Part shown: one piece after another, positions 55,883 to 64,000 of the stretch | Layout: each line of letters begins with the position of its first letter | How positions within the stretch are numbered: the first letter of the stretch is position 1 | DNA from: Mermis nigrescens | Lineage: Eukaryota; Nematoda; Enoplea; Mermithida; Mermithidae | Assembly (NCBI GenBank): GCA_036768485.1 | Contig: JAVLUZ010000753.1 | Location: 124,001-188,000, forward strand | Length of the DNA stretch: 64,000 nt | Direction of reading: 5' to 3' | Notes under the pieces: generated by a model | What the model was told of the DNA's origin: nothing | Seen by the model: only the letters and a program-made list of their open reading frames with translations | Databases searched by the model: none | Position numbers and translations under genes: made by a program

Positions 55883-56939
55883 ATAAATTTCCCCAGAAAA
55901 TGACTAGAATCATCTTCGACACAGCTTAAGTATTTTTAGACTAGAAAAATTAGCTATACAAATCGCTGGGCGAAGAACTCATCAGAAGTCGCTAAATGCA
56001 AAAAAATTTTTTCATAGCAGTTTTTCAATTAAACGTCAATAACACTGGAACGGCGTATTTTGCGGTCTTCAATGGCTTATAAACAACATGAAAAGCCTAC
56101 AAGCTATCTTTAACTTGTTAATTGCAGATATTTTAAGAGAAAAAGCTCTGTTTGCTATGATAATCAGAATGTATCCAATGACCTAAGGGGAACTTTTATT
56201 TTATTCATTATTGCCATCATTTAGGACATTTTGACTTTCCTACGACAAACTCCGGGCTTTTTATACCAAATAGCATAAAACAGTTTTAGCAATCAAGTTG
56301 CGCATGTCAGCTATCAATATTTTACTTTCATAAAGCTTTTTAGCAATCTAACGCTTATTAATTTAGTTAGCTCCTGAGTCGCGATCTAGTGTGAATGTGA
56401 CTTATATGGTACGGTTAGTCATACGAAGATTTCTGTCCTCACAAGTTCCCGCGATAATTATTTCTAATTTAGCATGAAGAATATACCAATTAGTTCCAAA
56501 TTAAATAAGTTTTCTGATAATATCTAAAAGTGAGACGATTTGTAACTTGTATGACTGCAAGGAGGTGCGAAAAAATACGTGACGCCCTGGAAGTTATTGT
56601 TTGTGCATTTGTACCTGCTAAATGATCTGCAACTTTGATACATTGTGAATTTTACCGTGAATCATCAAGCAAAGCTTTTGGAAAACGTGTTTGACTGTAG
56701 TGCTTTACAGAGTTGCTTAGACTTCACTTTTCGATTAAATCGTCATATATATAATATAGAATGACTTTTTTGGGAATGCTGGTGTTTTTGCGATTTTTAA
56801 TTAAAAGCACGTACGTATACATAGTGATTTTTCTGTTTTTCAAAACGGAAAACTTTATAAAACTCAATCAGTTTGGGCAAATTCTGCATTCATCAAATGC
56901 ATTCGATCATGGAAGTATTCTTTCGAGTCACGGCTGGAC
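55883..56939. other. No feature seen
   Basis: AT-rich, apparently single copy. The plus-strand frame at 56761-56997 runs into a MITE and is not supported. Confidence 0.35.
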
Positions 56940-57205
56940 ATGCATGTTGGGGTTTGGGGTACAAACCCACAGAATAGAAACAATAAAAATTTTGTGATAA
57001 ATTAAGGCAAAATGAAGGCAACAAATTAAAATTTAAAAAAATTTCTCAAAAGCGCTTCAAATTGACCAGAAACTGTGTAATAACTTCTTTTAACGCTATG
57101 TTAGCGTTTATTCTACTTTTTCAGGTCATTTTAGCCGAAAAAACTCCATTTTTCACCCAACCCCCATACCCCCTGATCGACTATGCTGTGCACCTATGGT
57201 CACGA
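56940..57205 (-). mobile_element. MITE family 6 copy, reversed
   Basis: Plus-strand text GGCAAAATGAAGGC, TTTTAACGCTATGTTAGCG, TCAGGTCATTTTAGCC and GACTATGCTGTGCACC is family 6 backward. Confidence 0.5.
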
Positions 57206-57447
57206 CTTTTATAGAATGCATTCGCCTCTTTACATCAGGTGCGCATACAGGCGGAGGAGGTTTGAAGCGTAGGAATCCGAAACCCTCGAAAATCCGACTG
57301 ACTCTCACAATTAAATTTTGGCAGTTTTTTAGCGATTTTACTCCAACCTAGAATTTTTTTGCTGCCCGTGTATGACCTAAGAATACAAAATCACTAACAA
57401 CAAATAAGTACACAAATTTCGATATTTCCGAATTTTCTTAAAATATG

Positions 57448-57660
57448 GGATCTAGTATACAGTTTACCCACCACCGTTTTTTAGCTGATTCAAATAAGCT
57501 ACAGTGACCAAACTTTACACAAAAATTATCAAACACGTTCTGACTCGTATCAATAAAAATAGTGTTGGTCACTGTAGCTTATTTGAATCTACAGTGTAGT
57601 TCATTGTAGCTTATTTGAATCGGCTAAAAAACAGTGGCGGGAAAATCGTATACTAGATCC
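57448..57660. mobile_element. Near-perfect hairpin MITE
   Basis: Starts GGATCTAGTATAC and ends GTATACTAGATCC. The arms continue with TTTTTTAGCTGATTCAAATA and AAGCTACAGTGACCAA and their complements; the right arm holds a second GTAGCTTATTTGAATC. AAATATG flanks both sides (57441-57447 and 57662-57668), a possible 7-bp target duplication. Central loop about 55 bp. No coding. Confidence 0.65.
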
Positions 57661-58235
57661 GAAATATGTATATTAAAAATAAAATTTTGAGTATTTAGAA
57701 TATTCTACAAAAGGGCAAGCATAGTTCTATGGTTAGATCCCTACGAATTCTCAAGTAGGTTTACATACGCGTGATAAATGACGTTCCAAGGTTCATAAAC
57801 TTAATTTTTTGATTGTAAGCTCAGAAGTCTCTTCTACCCTGCTGTCTCAACTGATACAGATAAGATACCTTGAAATACTCTTAAATATACCGGATTTGGT
57901 GGCAATATTTCCAAGCCGGCTAACGTGAGTTCCACCGAAGCGCGCAGGCTTGGGTGAAGGTATACTTTTGATGCCTGTGAATAAAAGTTTCACATAAAGT
58001 ATAATACAGATTTCTTATAAACAAATTAAAAAACTAATTGAGAAATATGCAATTATCTTTCCAAATGAATTTTTTCAAATAAATATTGGGGTGACATTAA
58101 AGCTGCAATGGTATGATTGTGATCATAGATGCACCGCATAGAAATTATCATAGGTCAGCTCCACAATTAATTTTGTATATTGCCTTTTTAGATTAAAAAA
58201 CAAGGGGTACGCGTCAATCTTTTTTTTTAATTGTC
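57661..58235. other. No feature seen
   Basis: AT-rich spacer without recognised repeat or exon. Confidence 0.3.
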
Positions 58236-58460
58236 TTCTGACCATACTCAGGGCGTAGGGGTTTGAGGGGGTGTGCACTGCTCAGAAACGTACCCCCAGA
58301 ATTCAATTTCTGGAAATTGCTTTTGTTTTTTTAGGAATTTTTTGATGCCAATATATAGCGCTCGATGAAAAACGTTGAAAAATGATATTTTTCGCCATGC
58401 CATTTTTGACATTTGAAAAATCTTGCACCCTTCCCCCAAGAACTTTGGTGCCGCTCACAT
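58236..58460 (-). mobile_element. MITE family 1 copy, reversed
   Basis: Plus-strand CCATACTCAGGGCGTAGGGG, ACGTACCCCCAGAATTC, ACGTTGAAAAATGATATTTT and CCCCCAAGAACTTTGGTGCC is family 1 backward. Confidence 0.55.
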
Positions 58461-59159
58461 ATGCTTCTGACGATCATTCTTACTAAAACATAAAAACAAA
58501 CAAATTTCGAAAAAATTGAAATAAATTAGATTTAATAAAATTCAATTAGCAAATGAGTATGACCACATGTTTTTATAAATTAGACATTTTTGTGAATTTG
58601 CTCCCCGATTAAAACAACACATTTTACTTAATTTTTTTCGCAAAATTAAAGATTTTGAGGTAAAGGCTTTTTTGAGTCGATGGTTTTAAAGCTTGTGGAA
58701 GGAATTTTAAAGTGATCTTTGTAATATGTATTAAGACTTTTATTGGATCAAATGTAAACTTATTTTAGGACTTTTTGCTAATTTCATGGCATAATTCCAA
58801 AAAACTTTGGCGCTTTGGGTCGATCATCGCAATAGAAACTGTTATTCTAGTCTAAGCACGTTTATTCAACATTTTCCGAAGTTAATCTATATATATATAG
58901 AGAGAACATGTGCTGGGCCTGGGATAGAGACCACCGTATAAGATAAAAACGAAAAATTACGGAAAAAAAGGCAAAATCTAAGCCTGATTTTAAATTTTGC
59001 CATTCGTGTACTTGAAATTAAGTATAAACGATTGACGTTTGTCAAAGGACGCTTATTAAATTTTAGCGATAATATAACATTCAGTCCACTTAGCAAGTGC
59101 AGGTTTATGTACCCCTGCCCACACCACCCTCTCATACCCACGACCATGTGTGCTCATGA
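58461..59159. other. No supported feature
   Basis: AT-rich. A minus-strand open frame at 58887-59147 has no recognised match and overlaps MITE-like text near its start. Confidence 0.3.
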
Positions 59160-59400
59160 CCACAAGTGCGCAGCATGGCCGTTCTACGAAGGGGGTCAGT
59201 TGGTCTGAAGTAACAATGACTTTTGGGCCAAAATGACCTAAAAACTGGATATGAATGCTAAAATAACGTTAAAACTATGTTATTCAGAGCTTCTGACCAA
59301 AAAAGCAATTTTGTAGAAAATTTCCGCTTGCCACGCATATTTTGTCTTCATCTTGCCTAATGTTCCCCCAGAAAAATTTCTCAATGTCTATTCGAACTCG
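59160..59400 (+). mobile_element. MITE family 6 copy
   Basis: GTGCGCAGCATGGCCGTTC, GGGCCAAAATGACC, TAACGTTAAAACTATG and TTTTGTCTTCATCTTGCC in family order. It ends about 40 bp before Helitron F. Confidence 0.5.
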
Positions 59401-59439
59401 AGCATTTTCAAAAACGTTGGACGCGCATATATTAACCCA

Positions 59440-62119
59440 CTAGCAAAGACAAATGCTCCGATGGGACAAAAAAGACGGATAGACTTGGTAGTACGGGTTA
59501 TTAGGGATGCAAATGGAGGGATTGAGAAAAAGCTACATATATATATGCCTAAAGTCGCAAAATCTGTTAAAAATCAGATTTTCTCTAGGAAACGCAGAAA
59601 ATCGAAGTGTTTTCTGCGGCCTGCAGATTGAAATAAATTATTGGACCAAAAAAACGATTGAATAAGCAGCAAGAGCAATGGGAAACGCGTAAGCTTGCGT
59701 GAAAAAGACTACATGTAACTACACTTGCATGCCCATAACGATTGCATGCACTAATCAATTGACGCCAGGTCTGCTTGCTATTATGCTAATGATAACAAAA
59801 TAAAACACCTTTAACTCCAACTACACTTAATTTTCTATCAAGATACGAATCAAATCAGCGTTGCAACATTCAAGCAATTTAAATAAATATTTACTTTGGA
59901 TTATGTTTATACACTCTTACGTGAAGCATTTGAAATTATTTAAACAAGATTAAATTTTTTCATAGGCACACAGAATATACTTCAATTTTTGCATTGCCTA
60001 AAGAACTGATTTTTAAACAGATTTTGTGACAATAGGCGTATACATGGGTTGCTTTTGCTTAGTCCCATCCTCTTAAATCCCTATTAATCTGAAATCCCAA
60101 ACATATTCGTCTTTTTTGATTTATCGGAGCTTTATTCTTTGCTAGTACCCTACTTTTAATTAGCATGTTTGAAATGAATCGGTCAGCAAACACGTGCGGT
60201 AAATTTTCACAATAATGACAGCAGTCTGAGAACACGGAAACAATATTGTTTAGAACATCAGTATTATCTTTTTTTGAGTAAGACAACCTTATATTATTTA
60301 AACAAATCAAAGGTATTAAGCATAAACTTTCGTAACTATAAGGTTAAAGAACACTTACACACAAATTCGTAATCCTGACGTTACATGGAAAATTTAAACA
60401 ATTATGGTTCTGCAATGCTGTGAAGCTACAGCTAATTTCCGGTGTAAACTTGACATAACTATCGGGTGTAAAGAAGGCATTAAGTCAGATTCGTTATCCT
60501 AACCTTACGAAACATTCTGGAAAAATTAACGTTTTGCAACGCTCTGAAGGCGAAATAAATATGTTCTGTAAATTTTTACACATTAACAATAAATGAATAG
60601 TGCAAACTTTACACAACTATTGGGTATAGAGAAAGCTAGGAGTCAGATTCGTAATTCTGACGTTACGTGAAAATTTATGAGAAAACTAAGCTCTCGCAAG
60701 GCTCTAGACCTAAAATAAACTTGCAGTGTTAACTTTACACAACCACCGAGTGTATAGAATATCTCAGTTAGATTCGTAATTCTATGATTACTCTGATATT
60801 ATGATTAACATTTATGAAAAATTAAGTCTCCGAGATGGCCTGTAAGCGAATAAATATTAGATGTAAACCGCTTCATACTTTTGTCGAGTGTGAACCAACG
60901 CACCGCACTGGCGTTTCACGTTTGATTTCTGGTATATTTTTAGACTTGAGATCCTGTCCTGACTGATAACCAGAGGACTTGGCAGAAAAAACAAGACAGA
61001 AACATACTCAATCTTCACAATTTTTAACTTTACACCGCCCGAAAAAACCTAAATATTGATGTAAACATATGCAATTTGCTGTGACGTATACCCTTAAGAA
61101 AGTAATTTATTTTTATTTCATTCGACCTAATCCGACTAAAGGCAGTAGTGGCGAACAAAACACTGGACAAAAACGTATTTTTCCACCATCTACCACATTT
61201 TGAACTTTAAAAAGCTGAACCTAAGTCCACATTGAGTGTGAAGAAATTCGCTTTGTCCCGGTTTGTAGTCTTAAAATTATAGTGCATTTGTATGTAGAAA
61301 AGTAATTTTCCGCTAAATATTTGAGATATTGATTAATGAAAAATGGAAGAAAACGTGTTTTTTGCCCTATGTAACACCCCATGATTTCGAACTTTATACC
61401 TCCATAAGTAACTCAATATTGGGTTTTTCTAAATGCGGTTTGCTGCGACGTGTAGCCCTTAGAACTTATTTTGTTTTTATTTCATTTAATTGATATTAAC
61501 TCATAACCGAAGAAGTTGATGGATAAATCTTATACAAAACCTGTTTTTTTCACCATCCACTAGAGCGTAATGTTTAAATACCTATATATAACTCCGTGTT
61601 AAGTGAACAAAAGTTTGCAAGTAAGCAAAAAGTAGCATTGAGCCGTAGTACATTTTTGTCAGGAAAAAATATTTGGGGCTAATTATTGGTGTTATTAACA
61701 GACATAAACAGGTCGAAAACTCGATCGAAGTATGTTTTCTCGTCACCTGATTTTCACTCTGTTTGCAATCCCATTCGAGTCGAGAACTACTGCAAGATTC
61801 ACAAACAAAAAAGTGACATCTGGAGCATTCCTTCCTCTACAATTCAAAACTATTTAATTGTTTGAAACATTAATACTGAGTCGTTCACAAACCATGGAAA
61901 AATCACCGAAATTCGACATATGTTACAATGTTACGCCAAAACTTTACACACTCATTACAAACTCGGTTTGAGTGTAAACAAAAATTAAAAACTACATCGA
62001 GTCCTTTTGAAAAACCCGCACCTCCCAGATGTGTTCCGGTATAGCTATGAGGGGGGAGGGAGGACATATGTTAGGGGTACCAAGTATATTATACGTACCC
62101 GCTAACGTGCTACCTATGA
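59440..62119 (-). mobile_element. Helitron-like element F (2.7 kb), reverse orientation
   Basis: On the minus strand it starts TCATAGGTAGCACG at 62119 after A and ends CTAG at 59440 before T. Array I (about 62000-60900), array II (about 60900-60340), inverted terminus copy (60145-59963) and 3' module (59622-59440) occur in the same order as in A and B. It shows the family design independently of orientation and neighbourhood. Confidence 0.76.
60340..62000 (-). repeat. Helitron F internal tandem arrays
   Basis: Array II units appear on the plus strand as GTCAGATTCGTAATTCTGAC, then a T-rich stretch, then AACTTTACACAACYA about every 110-150 bp (60350-60900). Array I units carry GCTGCGACGTGTAGCCC and CATCCACTAGAGCG. 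Confidence 0.62.
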
Positions 62120-62465
62120 TAAACCCACATCGTAAATTATATATGTACATTCATACTGCGGCCATGATTGTTTCAACGAAAAGGTTAAGGTCGTTTTCGT
62201 GAGCCTTCTTTACGCCATCGTCCACTACAAGCAATATATTGACGTAATATTGACCGCCGATCTCTCTTTTTGATCTTCCACCTTAATAACGTTTTTGTTG
62301 GAAGATAAGAACTTTCCGAAAAAAATCTTTACAAAGTTTGAAATAAGAGACGAATATTAAAATAAATTTTGGTATTTAAATAATTCTTTTCTTGTTCTGA
62401 TATCGTTACAATTTCTTATCTTTTCTAGTCTAAAAGGGGTTGGAGAGTCCTATTCTTTGATACAG
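62120..62465. other. No feature seen
   Basis: AT-rich sequence between Helitron F and the possible exon at 62466. Confidence 0.3.
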
Positions 62466-62660
62466 CATTACCATAGCATTCAGCAAATCGAAATACACAA
62501 AAGACATAAGTTCTTACTCGTGCCGTTGGTCTCCCCAGAGATAGCTTCGTTGAATTGCAGCCTTACCAGCAGACTAAAAAATTTACCAAACACTTTAGTT
62601 ACTGAAAAGGCAGAAAAATATCTAAGATTTGTCGATACAGTCAATACTACTATTAATTAA
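62466..62660 (+). CDS. Possible 3'-terminal exon, unknown protein
   Basis: Acceptor TATTCTTTGATACAG followed by an open frame HYHSIQQIEIHKRHKFLLV, then LVSPEIASLNCSLTSRLKNL and EKAEKYLRFVDTVNTTIN before TAA. AATAAA occurs at about 62718, a suitable distance for polyadenylation. Protein-like composition and no overlap with repeats. I do not recognise a family and no partner exon was found upstream on this strand. Confidence 0.35.
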   Translation, partial: HYHSIQQIEIHKRHKFLLVPLVSPEIASLNCSLTSRLKNLPNTLVTEKAEKYLRFVDTVNTTIN

Positions 62661-63741
62661 GACCTAGCATTTTCTAGAACTACTAAAACAGACACAACAT
62701 GTATTATATAATACTGTAATAAAACGATATAAATGCAAATAATTATATAACAACACGAATATAACAATATATGTAGTTTTCAATGAATGTCAGGTTATTT
62801 TAATCCACGCTTTCTGGACAATCAAGCACTCTGATTTTCATCCATTCTCGGCCTTTGTTTGCCTTATCTATGTGCAGTAAGACAAAATTTTTTTTTCTAT
62901 TCTGCGTTTACTAGCTTACATGAAAAATCGCTAAAAATCTGTTTTGACGGTCTTTCAAAATGCACTTTTCGCGAGTTTTTTAAATTTTTTACGAAGGACA
63001 TTCTTCTGGAACAAAAGTTTTCATTCCATTTCGAGGAGGGAGAGGGGGCAAATGCTCTCCTTGTCCTCCTTGGCTTAATTGCCTTAGTACAACATTTTTT
63101 AACTCAAGCTCTCTTTGAACAGAAGCCTAGCTATATGTAACACATTAGCTGACGTATTCCGTTTGCTAAAAACTTTTTACCTGAAAAATATCAAGCGATT
63201 CATTTTGGTCAAAAGATATTCCGAATTACTATACACTGATCATCGGAGTGTACCTTACCCGTTTTTATATCTTTAAATATATAGAAAAATATCTTTACAA
63301 AAGAGCAGATGTTCCTTTGATTTGATTCAACCTTCAAAAATTGAATACAAAAGCATTAGAGTAGAATGCTCATAAAAATTTCTATTCGCTATCAAAATAT
63401 TTACGCAATGGATAAAAACGAAGCAATGCTATATTGACTCTGCTGAATATCACTCTTCTCCCACTTATTCTCCGATTCAAATTTTTCATTCGAATACAAT
63501 GAGCATTTCTGAGCCAAGGCATTACGCTTTTGATAACTGTAGGAAGTTTGATTGCAAGGCAATCTCAGATAGCTGTATTTGATGCTGGGGGTGGACTTAG
63601 GGTTAAAGGGTTCAGAATTGGTGACCTCACTGAATTTGAAATATTGCCCCTGTAAAAAATTTCAGTAAGAATAACCCGTTAAATGCAGGTTAGAGCAGTG
63701 CAAACCCGTTACTGACAGGTTAGAGACGATCATTTCGTAAA
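62661..63741. other. No supported gene
   Basis: AT-rich. An open frame at 62859-63140 lacks any recognisable motif. A short direct repeat, AACCCGTTA...AGGTTAGAG, occurs twice at 63676-63723. Confidence 0.35.
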
Positions 63742-64000
63742 CTAGCAAAGAAAAATGCTCCGATGGAACAAAAAAGATGAATATACTTGGAATTGTGGAT
63801 TATTCAGGATGTAAAAGGAGGGGACTAGGAAAAAGCTACTTAAAGTCGAAAAATCTGATAAAAATCACACTTTCTCTAAGCAACGCTAAAAATTGAAGTA
63901 TATTCTGCGGCCTCAGAAAAAGTTTCTTTTTTACATAATTTTAAAAGTTTCAGATAAGAGTGTATAAACGAAATCTATAATATTTATTTTTTTAAATTGC
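63742..64000. mobile_element. Helitron family terminus module G, cut by window edge
   Basis: Starts CTAGCAAAGAAAAATGCTCC after A and is nearly identical to the inverted terminus copy of element B, including the text after it (CAGATAAGAGTGTATAAACG). No arrays precede it. It is either a short derivative made of the terminus inverted pair only, or part of an element whose other end lies beyond base 64000. Confidence 0.55.

Noticed and set aside
59353..59631. 92-codon open frame at the end of Helitron F
   Set aside because: It is the 3' terminal module read backward; the other modules do not keep the frame.

Overview
The window is AT-rich nuclear DNA of an animal, probably an arthropod or other invertebrate. 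Short coding exons with GT-AG splice signals lie scattered through a dense, nested mass of mobile-element copies. I cannot name the species. Only one host-type gene is well supported: a minus-strand ADAMTS-like zinc metalloprotease (M12B). Its exons at 43666-43781, 38306-38411, 37239-37403 and 26394-26499 encode most of the catalytic domain, including the zinc site and Met-turn. Almost everything else is mobile DNA.

Layout. 1-3926 is the right part of a two-gene PIF/Harbinger transposon: a minus-strand transposase whose intron contains exons of a plus-strand companion gene, ending in GGGCTAA-rich terminal repeats and a TAA target duplication. 4352-6764 holds a TTAA-type (piggyBac-like) MITE, a 600-bp repeat and a TAA-type (Harbinger-like) MITE. 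7359-18571 is a cluster of gypsy-type LTRs and a duplicated 1-kb segment, with two large Helitron-like elements (A, B) inside two of the LTRs. 19500-23400 is a broken minus-strand LTR retrotransposon with a zinc-knuckle gag and no visible pol. 24577-37140 holds tandem repeats, foldback elements, a mariner-derived element and several MITE families; much of it is intron of the metalloprotease gene. 39437-62119 is dominated by four more Helitron-like elements (C, D, E, F), with D and E joined head to tail.

The most striking object is the Helitron-like family. Six copies occupy about 24 kb (over a third) of the window. Each starts TC plus a hairpin, ends with a small hairpin and CTAG, and sits between A and T without target duplication. 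Element A is proven by an exact empty site in a neighbouring LTR copy. The copies encode no recognisable Rep/helicase. They carry two successive tandem arrays built on a GTGTAAAG motif, followed by an inverted copy of their own 3' terminus, so the last 0.7-2 kb could fold into a very large hairpin. I know of no described family with this combination, but I could not search databases.
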